The translations under genes and the position numbers were made by a program. DNA of 64,000 nucleotides, from the NCBI GenBank assembly GCA_964020085.1, contig OZ026601.1:28014418-28078417 (forward strand), given 5' to 3'. This document shows, one piece after another, positions 26,401-38,121 of this stretch (position 1 is its first letter; every line of letters starts with the position of its first letter). The notes under the pieces are model-generated. The model did no database searches, was not told the DNA's origin, and saw nothing but the letters and a program-made list of their open reading frames with translations. This stretch comes from Micromussa lordhowensis (taxonomy: Eukaryota; Cnidaria; Anthozoa; Scleractinia; Lobophylliidae).

Positions 26401-27912
26401 TAAATTGTGAGGTATTATCAGATAGTCATTACAGCTTTGCGTTATTGTTATATACACTCTTGTGATAGTACAGTTGATAGTAACACTATACATACATGTG
26501 TACTACTAAGAAAATATAACTGGAAAAATGTAACAACTGGTAGCATAATTAGACAACCTAGAGCCAGAAAATCTTTAAACAACTTAAAAAATGAAAGACA
26601 AATTCCAAGGCAAAATGAAAACACTAAACAACATTGGGAGATAAAACTTGAAACCCTTATAATTATGCTCCAAAATGAAATATAATTGAGCCTTCTCCAA
26701 AACAGTACTATCCATAACTTTTAGCCTTCAATCTCCCAATCTCTCAGCCTTCAGCTACCTCGTCATTTATAACATTTGGAATACAAAGAGAAGTGCTATT
26801 GGACTGCTAAGTTGCGAACTCATCTACTAGCAAGGTAACATGAAAATATGTCAGAAAAATATAAATAAAGAGGCACAGCGCATACCAATTACTTATTACA
26901 GCTTAACATATCTGCTGTCAATATAAAGCTTATCAGGCCCTGTTGTGCTAAAGAAAGTGCACTTTCCATCCTTCCTTGCTTGCTTTAATATTTGTTCATT
27001 TGCTTTTTTTCTAAATTTGTGTAATTCTTTGGGGATGCCCTCAAACATCTTGAAATCTGTACCTTTAAGTTTTTAGCCACATTTGAAAACTCTCTCTTTA
27101 TCCGGAAATGTTAGAAATTGGGCTATGATTGTCTGACTGCTGTTTCCATCCATCGTTGGTTTTCCCATCCTATGCACCCCCTGAAATTCAGTATCTTCTG
27201 CACCTTCAGTTCCCAGGACATTTTTCGTAAAGTTTACCAAAACTTCCTTTATATCCTCAGTGCTCCAAGCTCACTTTTTCAAAAGTCGCCTTTTAACAAC
27301 CTTCAATTAATAAATTGTTGCCATAAAAAACTTTTGGTCACCAAAACTCATAATATTTAGGGGAGGACACCTCTTGCACGTTACATGAAGGTTTACTATG
27401 CCGAGCAGCGCGTTTGCAACACTTTCCTTGCCAAATTGTTACGTTTACTGGCTTGCCTATTAAAAGATTGTAATAATGGGCAAGACAAAGAGAAGGAAGA
27501 GATTCTGATGTCTGGTAGCAGAAACGATTTATTACAAAGCTGCCGAGACCGGGTAACAAATCGCCAATGGCACGCAAAACCTTTCAAATTGATCAAATTG
27601 GCCATTTACCAAGTAAACAACTGAGGTAGATTTACGCTTATTTGGACATGACTTGGACAAAGGCTGCAATAGTACAGAGTATCTTCATTTATAAACAACA
27701 GTAAGCTGTCACAATAGGTATTTGAAAACCCTTTAGTTTTACAATATTTTGGGACACCGGTAATATCAAGAAAGGGCACTTGGAAGTATCAAATTGTATT
27801 GCTGGAAATGCAGGCTCAGCTTACCCAGAATCTGAAACATGTCTGCAAGAAAATGGCAAAATACAACGAAAGAAGCTTCTTTCATAGCGCAAGAAACATT
27901 CAGTGCCCTGCC
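26401..27912. other. No gene recognised
   Basis: AT-rich DNA with short open frames on both strands; two overlapping opposite frames near 27338-27624 are shadows of one another. I see no supported feature. Confidence 0.4.
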
Positions 27913-28179
27913 TTAAATTTTTGCTTTAGGAGACGTTGACACCAAATGTTCCATATGTATATGTTGGAGAACAGCCACATACTGCAATTCATCTTTGATT
28001 AGTACTCCATCCTTTACTGGTTTGATGAACACATCAAGGGCTCTGCTGACATGCGGTAGCCATCTTGATCCTTTCACTCGGGTTGGCTGCAACATGTCAA
28101 TTCCAAGCTGACTTCCCAGGGTCTTCAAATCACATTTGCTTTTGGGGCTGAAGTGGTATGTCTTCCAAACTAAATGCAT
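27913..28179 (-). pseudogene. ZNF862/hAT-like transposase fragment
   Basis: An open minus-strand piece contains the phrase PTRVKGSRWLPHVSRALDVF, followed by a loop and a helix ending near QHIHMEHLVSTS. This pattern, a thr-arg-val-gly-x-arg-trp-leu-x-his core, is typical of the RNase-H-like region of ZNF862-like or DUF4371 hAT-derived proteins. Only this short part is present. Confidence 0.5.
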
Positions 28180-28259
28180 GATTAATCCATGATTAATCCA
28201 TTAATTGGGCTTGTATTTTCGGGTATGGGTAGAGGCAGTACGGGGACGCTTTTGAACTT

Positions 28260-28880
28260 CTACCCATCACCCCATTCAGTTGCAGTGGGCTGTTTGCTGC
28301 CTACTGTCATTTTACTTGACAAGTCAGGTTTTCGGGGAAAAAAAATGTGGTGATCGGTTGAACATTTCCCCCGAGTTGACTTGGTTACCAAGGGCATTTT
28401 CCTATCATCTCTGCACACCAGAGGAACAAAATGATTGGGCTGAAATACTGCACCTTGTCGATTATCAAAATTATCTCTTGACCACATAATGTGTATTGGA
28501 GAAACAGTAGCAGGAGTGCACAGACGAGGATGCACCAAACCATGCATTAAGGGTGGTAAAGCAAGGTTTGCGTTGGGATAGACTGACAAAATTGGCCTTT
28601 TAATCACCATTGCTAGTGCCATCACATGTACAAGAGTACTCCAAACTTTGTCTTCGGATGTAGCCGCAGCTTCCGCTTTTACACCTTCAACTTTACTGTT
28701 GGAAAGTTGCCACTCAGTTTCACCTGCTGACGTTAGTATAAAAGTAAAGAGTGCATTCTCAGAATATGGTGAAACTCCACTTGCTGGAGAGATCTTTGCA
28801 TGATTTGCATAGAATTTGGCGTTAAAATAAAATTCACACGCAGTTAATACTTGTAGGGCTCCATTAAATGTCTCATCTCC
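28260..28880 (-). pseudogene. OTU/vertnin-like fragment
   Basis: The open minus-strand frame includes MALAMVIKRPILSVYPNAN, then HPRL, IHIMWSRDN and QPNHFVPLV. The order Tyr-Pro-x-x-Asn followed by a late Asn-His-Phe-Val-Pro resembles the OTU-like fold seen in vertnin-like and transposon-encoded proteins, where the His belongs to the protease-type active site. The frame remains open upstream to about 28700. No start or complete domain is evident. The assignment rests on remembered motif resemblance and is tentative. Confidence 0.35.
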
Positions 28881-31350
28881 CTTACTTTAAACTGATGCCA
28901 AATTCTACAGGCAATTCTCGTCGCTGGAAACGTTTACAGTTCGTAGGTCATGTTGTTCTTCAGGAATTAAGCAGTCCCCAGACTATCTTGAGAAAACCTT
29001 GATAAATTTACTTTTGGGACGCTTTCCAATTCTGCACGGAGAATTTGCTCATGCTCTTCTTGCAGGTTGACTACTCTTTCAGTTAGTAATGAGTCTTCAC
29101 TTTCAATTTATCCACATTCTTTCATGGATGCAGACAACCCTTATGAAGCTTCAGATTGGATAGTTTTTACATGCAAAAGAATGTAACCCGACCTTGATAG
29201 AAAAATTTAATACCAGTATGCGGTGTAACAACCCCATTCAGATTAAATTGTAGAGTTTGAACTCAATCAGAAGGCACTTCAATATTCTTTTATTATTATA
29301 GATACATTATTTCCTCTTTATTTTAATCAACCACTATTACTATAAACTACAATAACCCTGTATGGACTTACGGTACCTAGTTTGTTTTTGCGTGACACTT
29401 TTCATTGCAATGAGTGACTGAGGTCGGTGTTGACCAGCAACGGTGTGATCAAACAAACCAAGTTTATCACATTTGTATCCCATATTTCATGAAAATTAAG
29501 ACAATTCACTTTTTACCATTGTTTTTAGTGATCTCTGATTAAGGAAAAATGCTTTAAGACTGCCTCATTTCATCTCTTTCATTCAAGATGATGAAATGAT
29601 AAAAACAACATTCACATAACCATTGATGCTTGACAACTGCACGAGTCGGCACAATTTTTCTTTCCCACGGGAAACTTAACATCCTCACTTTTTTCCGTAA
29701 GTAAAGACCGTACGCAATAAGACACAAACGATCTCAAATGATTTTCATTATAAACAGAAAACTTTGGGGATGGGAGATGTTATCCTGTATTCCCTTTACT
29801 CTCAGGTTTAATTCTTCCATTCTCTATCTAGGCTGATAAGCTCTGAAAGGATAAGATCTAATTTCTTGGTAATGCCTTCTGTATGGTTCATTGCCACCAT
29901 TATTTTGTCGCCACCATTCGACTTGTTAAATACAGTTGCTGGGGAGTATGGTTGTTCCACCTATTTTCTACAGGCGAAGTTTTGTGAGGGCTGCAGGATG
30001 TGTTGCGCCTTCTTGTTTTTCTCTTTGGCATTATAAAGAAACTCGATGATTCCATGCACACTTCATATGAAGCTCAATGGTGAGCAGAGCTATCCAAAGC
30101 ATGTCTACATCCCCACAATGGTCAACCCCCAAGCAAATTGTTGCTTCTCAGATAATTATAGATCATTGCAATAAGGCTAATAATCGTAAATTGTCGGTGG
30201 TATGGACAACCTCGAATGATGAGCCTGCACAAGGATTTCCTATTAATATTTTAATTCTGAAAAGAAAATACATTAACCAAGATTTAAGATGATTTCTGGC
30301 AACATTCCGATCATATTTGAGGTGTTACACAAATTGCTCAAGAGTCAGAAAACGTGAAATTAAAACAACCAGAAATAAACTGCAATTGAAATAAAACAAC
30401 ATACAAATTGAAAATGATGTCTTAGTACCTGAAGGGTAGATCCTCGTGCGGCAAATAAAAACTCGAGACGAAATAAAAGGCTAACACTGTCCGTGTACTT
30501 GTATTTGCTGACCGCGTGTCGAACTCAAGATAATGAACAAAAGGTTACTTAGACTAAAAGAAATGTGATCTAAAACACGTGTCCTTGATCGGAAGTGCCT
30601 ACGTATTTGTGGCAATAATCAGTTAATAATCAATCTTAAAATCAATTAGCAAGTCAAAGTCTAAGGTCATTTATAACAGCCGGTTTGATTTACGTGACAG
30701 CTTTGTTAAGCCTGTTTCTTCTTTGCTACAGGTCTTGAAATAAAGAAATGTGGCTTTCAGCACGAAATGTCCACAATTGATAAAAGCCATCTTTCCTGGT
30801 GCCATGTTCCCAACAAGCACTTATAATCCTTCAAATGTTTACCACTATCGCAATTTACGAGTTTTGATAAACTGCTGAAAACAATTATTGTGTTCAAGAA
30901 TTTCTATTTTTAAGTCTGCTACTGTTGCTCCACGTGCCATAATTTTAGGTCAGCTCTTTGAAGGTTTTGACATTAAGTAACAGGCCTTAAAATCGAAGAG
31001 GTGGGGAATTTGCATGTCTATTGTCATAATGGGCACATTTGCATTTGTAAGGTTGTTGTGCAGAAAAACTCTAATGCAAATGACCTGGTAAATAATGTTT
31101 TCACCAAATTTCAGTTTGCCTTATCATACATTGTAAATTTGAGGGCCTGGTGGGCACCATCATCAACAGGTGTTGGGTCGGCAAATTCTTTGTTATCTTC
31201 CTCTTCAGCTGAACTTTCATCGTCTTCCTTGTAATCTTTGGTATCTACCATTGCTGTTGAAAGCTTTTGAAGATCAGAAGTAGCACTTGCAGCTGCACAA
31301 CTTTCCAATGCAACTTTTCTTTGAGTGGAAATATTTCCACAGTCCACTCC
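28881..31350. other. No gene recognised
   Basis: No convincing coding exon, RNA gene or inverted repeat was found. A short acidic minus-strand frame at 31111-31347 (DESSAEEEDNKEF) may be a fragment belonging to the neighbouring transposase gene. Confidence 0.35.
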
Positions 31351-32168
31351 ACTTTATAACTATTTAGATCAAGGAGAGGTATGAGTGGCAATCACTCGGC
31401 AGAGCTAGATGTCTGAGGTTTCACTACACACTGTGAAGCAGTCAAGGATAAGTTGATCTAAAATCTCATATGAGAGTCACTTCACTGTCATCTTTGACTT
31501 TATCTCAGTGAATGTGCAAGTTAAATATGCAAAATAAATCATATCAAAGCTATTCATTGAAACAAAGAATGCGGTCTTGACAAGCATGGTAAAACCCGTT
31601 ATATACACAGGAAAAATTTCAGATTCCCATTTTGTGTTGAATCTGTGAAAAAAATATGGATTGAAATGGAACTTCCTTGGGAAGTCCAAATATTGGGAAA
31701 ATGTTCTAAAACCAATCACGAATTATAAAATTTCCCAGGGTTGTCATTAGAAAATGTAATAGATGGCTGATGTGAACTTAGTAGGTGGCTGAATTAAAAT
31801 GTGCTTGCATAGCAAGCACGGCATGTTGCAGAGCAACACGCCTCTCTAGGGGGTCCGGTGGCATGCCCCCCCGGAAAATTTTGAAATTTGAAACTCTCTG
31901 TGACGTGTTTTCCAGCATTCTGAGGCATATTTGAGTAGCATTTTTTAGCCAGACATTGAAGTTAAAATCAGTTCAGAAATATGTACAAATGTATTTCTAT
32001 CTTTAATCATAATTCTCTACATCTATCAAAAAGGTTCAAAGGTATATAACAAGATTTTAGAAAAAGATGTTATCATCAAGATCATCATATTCACTGTCAT
32101 AATCAGAGTCTGTGTCATCGTGGCAGGGAACATCAGCAGTTAGGTTCAATGCGGCACTTGCAATTTCC
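31351..32168. repeat. 818-bp direct repeat, copy 1
   Basis: This segment repeats immediately in tandem at 32169-32986 with a period of 818 bp. Only scattered single-base differences are seen (for example GAG/GCG near 31473/32291 and GTT/GGG near 31741/32559). It includes a duplicate of the last codons and stop of the hAT-like gene ending at 32875. Confidence 0.93.
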
Positions 32169-32986
32169 ACTTTATAACTATTTAGATCAAGGAGAGGTAT
32201 GAGTGGCAATCACTCGGCAGAGCTAGATGTCTGAGGTTTCACTACACACTGTGAAGCAGTCAAGGATAAGTTGATCTAAAATCTCATATGAGCGTCACTT
32301 CACTGTCATCTTTGACTTTATCTCAGTGAATGTGCAAGTTAAATATGCAAAATAAATCATATCAAAGCTATTCATTGAAACAAAGAATGCGGTCTTGACA
32401 AGCATGGTAAAACCCGTTATATACACAGGAAAAATTTCAGATTCCCATTTTGTGTTGAATCTGTGAAAAAAATATGGATTGAAATGGAACTTCCTTGGGA
32501 AGTCCAAATATTGGGAAAATGTTCTAAAACCAATCACGAATTATAAAATTTCCCAGGGGTGTCATTAGAAAATGTAATAGATGGCTGATGTGAACTTAGT
32601 AGGTGGCTGAATTAAAATGTGCTTGCATAGCAAGCACGGCATGTTGCAGAGCAACACGCCCCTCTAGGGGGTCCGGTGGCATGCCCCCCCGGAAAATTTT
32701 GAAATTTGAAACTCTCTGTGACGTGTTTTCCAGCATTCTGAGGCATATTTGAGTAGCATTTTTTAGCCAGACATTGAAGTTAAAATCAGTTCAGAAATAT
32801 GTACAAATGTATTTCTATCTTTAATCATAATTCTCTACATCTATCAAAAAGGTTCAAAGGTATATAACAAGATTTTAGAAAAAGATGTTATCATCAAGAT
32901 CATCATATTCACTGTCATAATCAGAGTCTGTGTCATCGTGGCAGGGAACATCAGCAGTTAGGTTCAATGCGGCACTTGCAATTTCC
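32169..32986. repeat. 818-bp direct repeat, copy 2
   Basis: Tandem partner of 31351-32168, with the same 80-codon minus-strand open frame at 32295-32537 as at 31477-31719. This copy runs into the unique part of the hAT-like gene at 32987, so it is the ancestral position and copy 1 is the added one, or the pair is an assembly artefact. Confidence 0.93.
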
Positions 32987-35583
32987 ACCTCTGATTCACT
33001 GGAGACACCTTGAAAATCAGTAACTGGTGTGTCTGTCTGCACACTAGCATCAGCTATTTCAATGGCATTGCCTTGTATCTGTGGTGCTACTGAAGTTGCA
33101 CTAGCAGATGACAGTGACTCCCCTTCATTCTTCTTTGGCATCTTCCTTCTTTTTTTGGGGGCCTGCCACTTTTCAATTGCCGCTGTAATCAGTGCCTTGC
33201 ATTCAGGTGTTCCAACTTGGGGGCCATTGATAGCAATCATTAGAAGGGCCTGAAGCATATCAACACCAAGCCTATTCCTCAGCCTAGTCTTGATACGTTT
33301 TAGGGCACTGCACCCTCTTTCTGGCCATGCATTGGACACTGGCATTGACAAGCAAACCTCCGCGATGTTTGCAAGAGCAGGGAACACAGAGCTGTAAGCG
33401 GTTTTGAGGGAGATAAGCCGTTTTAGGCACCACTCTGTGGCTGTTTCTAGATGGCTTTCGTTCATCCCTTCTGGAATTTCCTGCTTCCAAGAATCCATGT
33501 CAAATTTAAACTTTTCCCACTCTGCCACCAGTTGCTCTTTCTTTGCCTTCTCCTCCTGGTGACCTTGATAGAAATGGTCCGCCAGTGTCTTGCTTGCTTC
33601 CGTGCTCTTTAAAAGAACCAGTTCCTGGTACAGGTAGGGTCAAGGGATTGAAGATTGAAAAGGCACTGACAATAGGGAGATCACCATCAAATCTGCTATG
33701 AATATTCTCCGTTAGGGCTTGGATATAATTTTCAAGAAGACGTAACATTTGGTTTTCTTGAGCGGGGGTCAAATTTAGCTCACAGGTTGAAAGGCGTCCC
33801 TCTAAATCTCTCTTAACAGCTACCAGTGGAGACTTCGATTCTGCTATCTCAGTCAATTTGTGAATGGTATAATTGACTGAGGGCTGAATGTGGGAAAAGT
33901 TCACATGTCCTCGCTGAAAATTCTTGCTCAGAGAAGAAAGGACAGGAAGGACTTCCCTGAGAATGTAAATGGTTCCAATGAACTTGGAAGACGCGATCTT
34001 GCACAGCAGGCCAGCCGCCACTGCATCAGTGTCTTTAAGTTGTCTTAGTGTCTGCAGTACTGCCACAAAGTCATCATGGATGGACCGTGTTGCTGCATCA
34101 AAGGACAACCACCTCGTCTGACATGCCTTCTTTATCTTCTTTGTTACAACTTTCTTGTTCTTTTCAGAAAGGACTAGGGACTTCAGACTCATCTGCACTT
34201 TAAGGTAAATGGCAGTACGTTTTGGGGAATTATCAAATAATTTCCAAAGCTGCCTTAGCCAGAGCTCAACATTCTTGATGTATTCAATCTGGGCGCTTGT
34301 ATCGGTGCAGGCCAGTGCAAGCTTGTGGCACAAGCAGTGCAGAGAAATCAGATGTGGATTAACGATTTACTTCCTTCAGGCGACTTGCCACCCCACTACG
34401 CTGACCTGTCATCACCGCTGCACCATCAGAAACAAGAGAGCTACAGTCTTCCACCTTTAGACCAAGCTTGTTTAATTGGTTTGTGAGGACTGTGAAGATG
34501 GTTTCCGCATTTGCTGAGGTGGAGTATTTCAGAACATCTTCAATGAACAAGAAACTCGTTTCAATGTTCCCTGTTTTGTTGTCGAAAAACTGGACGAAAG
34601 TGATAAGCATTTCCAAGACAGACACATCTGTGACCTCATCAGTCAGGAGACCAAAGCAATACGCTTTCTTCACTTTTTTCCAACAAGTTGTCGAGAAGAG
34701 AGCCGCCCAGTGCTAAAAATGTTTCTCTACTGGAACCCTGTGCAGAATACTGGAAATGTTTCATCTCATCAAAACCAAGCACTGTGAACAGATTAACCAA
34801 TGATCAGAACTTTCGATTTGAAACTTCCTCTTTGACAAGCCAGTATGCTGCCATAAAAGCCTTCCACATTACATCATCTTTGACAAGTTTCCTTTCCTGC
34901 ACTTCTTTATGAAATACAGAGACCCGTCCTAGCATTTCAGCCTCAACGGCATCCTTATGTTGCTGGGTTGTTACGTGATTCTGAAGCACTGACTTCTTGA
35001 GACGTACACAGGGCGTTGCGTTGAAAACTTTGGACTTGTTTTGCTGGTTTTCTGTATTGTGTTTCTTGCATAAGTAGCAAAACATTCCTCTTCCTTCCTG
35101 GTAAACTAGCCAAGCCAGACCCGTTTTTGTGCAAGCGGTAAGGCTCTTGTCGAACAACCAGTTGTGTACAAATCTGTCGCGGCTAGGCCTTAGACGAGAT
35201 TGCTCTTGGGCTGACAGGTGCTGGCAATAATCTGTAGAACACTTGTAGAAGTTGTGCATAACAGCGTCTTCTGGAGGAGCAAATAGCATTTCAATTTCTT
35301 TCATCATCGAAGCTGTGTCTTTAGGCCAAGAAGTAATCATTGGTGATTCTTCCACATCTCGCATCACCTCGTTTGGTTGTACTGTCATACTTCCCTCTCT
35401 TTGTGCTTCATTTGGAAAGTTTTCAGTACCCTCTCTTTCCGATGAAGCGTTAGTGATCTCAGTCACAATTTCTAGAGGGTTAATTGAAGCATGAAATGAA
35501 TAAAGACTTTTGTAAATTTCAGAACTTCTTCCACAACGAAAATGCTTGATTCTTATAGGCGTTATGACGGTTTTCGACGCCAT
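32875..35583 (-). pseudogene. hAT/DUF4371 (ZNF862-like) transposase gene, broken
   Basis: From 35583 downwards the minus strand encodes a TTF-type zinc finger (GMFCYLCKKHN, then LQNHVTTQQHKDAV), a DUF4371-like part with FGLLTDEVTDVS and LVSDGAAVMTGQRSGVASRL, then LHCLCHKLALACTD and the conserved TRWLSFD. It finishes with a hAT dimerisation region, SNAWPERGCSALKRIKTRLR and LLMIAINGP. A stop at 34804, an A-run frameshift near 34673, a small insertion near 34360 and another shift near 33530-33640 interrupt it. Apart from these it is nearly complete, so it was lost recently. Such genes are transposon-derived; no terminal inverted repeats are identified. Confidence 0.85.
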
Positions 35584-35595
35584 CTTGACGGGTGT

Positions 35596-36017
35596 GCAAA
35601 GCGGTGAGAAATAACAGTGTTTGTATGGAAATCCGATGGCAAATACCTTTTTCCAAAATTGAATTTTTTCACAATTTGTAAATCAAAACTTTAAACTACT
35701 AGATAGAAGATTGTATTCACCAAGTTCGAAAGATGTAGCTTGGCTAGAAGACGTCCAGTTAATTTTTCTAATTTTTCATACATTTGTCTGTAAATTTGGC
35801 TGGGTAAACAAAAGTCTAGACGTGGTTCGCGTGAAACATTTACAGACAAATGTATGGAAAATTAAAAAAATAGCTCAGTGACTTCTACCAAAGCTACGTC
35901 CTTCAAACTTCGTGAATACAATCTTCTACCTAGTATTTTAACGTTTTGATTCACAAATTGTGAAAAAATTTAGAAGAAGGTACCTACAAACACTGTAATT
36001 TCTCACTGCTTTGCCTA
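35596..36017. repeat. Palindromic MITE
   Basis: The arms are long imperfect inverted copies: GCAAAGCGGTGAGAAAT near 35597 pairs with ATTTCTCACTGCTTTGC near 36015, and TTTACAGACAAATGTATG pairs with CATACATTTGTCTGTAAA around the centre at about 35780-35860. No coding frame is present. It lies 179 bp left of the Polinton. Confidence 0.8.
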
Positions 36018-36189
36018 CGTTTTCTCCAGAGCGTTTATAATCCGGTTTAATTTGGTTTATAATGTAGCAATTCAATGTCGCCGATTTTCGCTATAAAAAC
36101 CCCCTGGATTCAAGATCAACGTTTGTATTTAAAATAAGCGTATGTTTTGTTCATCATAGTATTCCCTCTTATCTCTAAACATCACAACT

Positions 36190-36195
36190 GATAAA
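36190..36195. repeat. Target site duplication, left (TGATAA)
   Basis: TGATAA directly precedes the left terminal inverted repeat, and the same six bases follow the right one at 58059-58064. A 6-bp duplication is the Polinton/Maverick hallmark. Confidence 0.95.
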
Positions 36196-36516
36196 GTAGT
36201 TGTATCGGTCAGTTTACCACTCAACTCGCGCTCTGATTGGCTCCCTGAGCCCTAATTCTTATGCAAATGAACCCTTGTCCTCAAACCAAGATGGCGGCCC
36301 TCAACCCTAATGACGTCATCCCTGAACCCTAGTTCCCCTATGACGTCACCTCTGGAACCGCTCTACCCTTCTATGACGTCAGCCGTAATTAACATATCCA
36401 TCATGGCGCCCTAAGAAGGTAGTAACCCTAGTTACTAATCTGGTACGTCAAATGAGTCTTATATTAGGATGATGTCATGTCTGCTTACCCATGTGGGAGT
36501 TGGTACTCTGTTCCCT
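36196..36516. repeat. Polinton left terminal inverted repeat
   Basis: Matches the reverse complement of 57723-58058 with scattered substitutions, one replaced block near 36244-36252 and a roughly 14-base deletion relative to the right copy in the CRE cluster. The inner boundary is approximate. It contains a CCAAT box (ATTGG, 36237-36241), the octamer ATGCAAAT (36261-36268), a YY1-like CAAGATGGCGGC (about 36287-36298) and three TGACGTCA palindromes. Confidence 0.95.
36311..36381. promoter_or_regulatory. CRE/ATF cluster in left TIR
   Basis: Exact TGACGTCA palindromes start at 36311, 36341 and 36374. This is the full cAMP-response element bound by CREB/ATF bZIP factors. In the right TIR exact copies start at 57892, 57922 and 57936, and a decayed TGATGTCA at 57859 corresponds to the left site at 36374. 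Function as enhancer or promoter is inferred from the motif only. Confidence 0.6.
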
Positions 36517-36602
36517 TCCCCTTCCCAGGCACGTGATATTCGATACCAGTCTTTCCCAACCATTTCTGAATATCGAGACCTTTCCCCCTCTGTCGTCGCC
36601 GT

Positions 36603-37289
36603 TTAATCTTCCTCGCCTGTGCCATAATCAAGGGGTCCTCTCTTTGCTGGTTTTGTCCAAGGTTCCCAACCCTCTTTGAGTTTTTCTGCTTCGGTTTTCC
36701 TTATTTTCTTTTTTCCTTTACCACCGCCTTTAGGACTGTCGTTGCCTTCTCTCCACCCGAGATCTTTTAAAGCCTGTTTAGCTGCCGGACTAAGTCCTTT
36801 TGGTATCACACTCGACGCCGGTGTTTTATAACCGCTGGTCGAAGGTTTAGGTTTTTTCTCGGGTCTGGGAGAATATGGCTGCTTTTTTACAGTCAATTTT
36901 TTAAGCGACTTTTTCTTTACTGACGTCGTCTTTGTGGGGGCGTCCGATTCGACTTCAATGACTTCTGGCGTTTGCTTTTTTATAATGTCTTTGAGCAAAC
37001 GTTCTATTGGTGCATCGACCATCCCTTCCGGTTCTTCGATGCCTTCATAGCTTGCAGGTTGAGCTGTACCGGTTCGAACTCGTTTGACCAATCGACCTTG
37101 TTCTAAAGCCATGGGTTTGACCATGCGAACGGCTAAACTATCGGGAATACTCTTATATTCTAAAATTAATTGTTGCTCGGCTGCCATTCGGCCGGCCTTG
37201 TTGAGTAACGCACTCTCGGTAATTTTGCCTTGATAATAATTCGAAAGCCGATTCAATTCCTCGGTCGGGACCATGACCACTTCATTCAT
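36603..37289 (-). CDS. Polinton protein of unknown function, Lys/Pro-rich tail
   Basis: Start chosen at the Met of MNEVVMVPTEELNRL (37289), because upstream codons lie inside the preceding gene; the two genes then overlap by eight bases (ATGAATGA). The 228-residue product has a helical amino-terminal half (about residues 1-75, including SALLNKAGRMAAEQQ and ALEQGRLVKRVRTG). A Lys-, Pro- and Ser-rich carboxy-terminal half follows, with KKKSLKKLTVKK and GGGKGKKKIRK. I recall similar proteins next to capsid genes in cnidarian Polintons but know no function. A basic, disordered tail suggests DNA or capsid-interior binding. It is last in the left block, next to the TIR. Confidence 0.7.
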   Translation of the reverse strand: MNEVVMVPTEELNRLSNYYQGKITESALLNKAGRMAAEQQLILEYKSIPDSLAVRMVKPMALEQGRLVKRVRTGTAQPASYEGIEEPEGMVDAPIERLLKDIIKKQTPEVIEVESDAPTKTTSVKKKSLKKLTVKKQPYSPRPEKKPKPSTSGYKTPASSVIPKGLSPAAKQALKDLGWREGNDSPKGGGKGKKKIRKTEAEKLKEGWEPWTKPAKRGPLDYGTGEED

Positions 37290-37608
37290 GATGCAAAAGT
37301 GTTTCGTAACAGTCTTGCCAGTAACGGATTTCCTTTTCTTTTGCTTCCAAAATTTCCACAAGTCTCTTGACTGTATATCCCTTATAAGTGCAGTGGTGAC
37401 AAAACGTGAAGGTTTCCCCGGGATCTGTTTCCTTTTTAACTTGTTTACAGTCTGAACAGAGATCTTCGAATTGAAGCGCTATATAGTCTTTGTTGAGTCG
37501 ATGATACGCTCGATGCCAATAATTAGCACTTTCGCGTTCTTTGTCTGCTCTTCGATTTGCTTCTTGCAATAATGTCATTAGTGTTGACAGTTTAGGACGT
37601 TCGGACAC
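37282..37608 (-). CDS. Small coiled-coil zinc-ribbon-like protein
   Basis: 108 residues. Helical, charged sequence runs at both ends (EANRRADKERESANYWHRAY near residue 20, and RLVEILEAKEKEIRYW near 85). Between them CSDC and CHHC pairs about 18 residues apart could bind one zinc. Its stop overlaps the start of the downstream gene. No family is recognised. A short virion or regulatory protein is possible; the context (packed between other late-type genes) supports a real gene. Confidence 0.65.
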   Translation of the reverse strand: MSERPKLSTLMTLLQEANRRADKERESANYWHRAYHRLNKDYIALQFEDLCSDCKQVKKETDPGETFTFCHHCTYKGYTVKRLVEILEAKEKEIRYWQDCYETLLHHE

Positions 37609-37649
37609 AATGTCAATTCAGTCGGTCGGATGGCCGTTTTCATCTCTTC

Positions 37650-37967
37650 CTAAGCACAACATGCTGCGTAGCATTCGTTTAAACCTTGCCAGAATCCTCG
37701 CCCTATTTGTTTCTTGAGTTGTTCTCGCTTTCGTTTTAGCGACGTATGACGAAGTCTTAGTGCTTGCAACACATTCTTATAGCGTTTTAATTTTTGAATG
37801 GTTTTCGGTTGAACGGGCACGTTTTGTTTCATGACATTCAACACCATTTCGCTGAGCGCATTTAATTGGTTTTTGTTGGCGAGATCGAGCATTACATTTC
37901 GCCGTTTTGCATTGGCTTCCCGTAAGAGGCTTTGCAAAAATCCTTGGTGACGTTGAAACAAACTCAT
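37650..37967 (-). CDS. Small basic helical Polinton protein
   Basis: 105 residues, all predicted helical. The layout is a conserved pattern I associate with cnidarian Polintons: a front half with ALSEMVLNVMKQNVPV, then KTIQKLKRYKNVLQAL, a basic RHTSLKRKREQLKKQ and a Gly-containing hydrophobic end (GRGFWQGL). The function is unknown; the basic helix and terminal hydrophobic patch could suit a membrane- or DNA-associated virion protein. It sits 41 bases upstream of the next gene. An AATAAA on the minus strand near 38000 lies just before it. Confidence 0.7.
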   Translation of the reverse strand: MSLFQRHQGFLQSLLREANAKRRNVMLDLANKNQLNALSEMVLNVMKQNVPVQPKTIQKLKRYKNVLQALRLRHTSLKRKREQLKKQIGRGFWQGLNECYAACCA

Positions 37968-38121
37968 GATGACAATGACAACAACAAAGGATGGTAACTG
38001 TCTTTTATTTTAAAACTTGTCATAATACAAACTTGTAAAACGTTCAAAGACCGGTGGTGCAAAATCAGTTATAATGTCGTCGAGTGTTTGCATTTTAACC
38101 AAGAAGATGTTGATATCAAAT

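Noticed and set aside
31477..32537. Two identical 80-codon minus-strand frames.
   Set aside because: Identity comes from the 818-bp duplication; the product is unrecognised and not needed by the adjacent gene.
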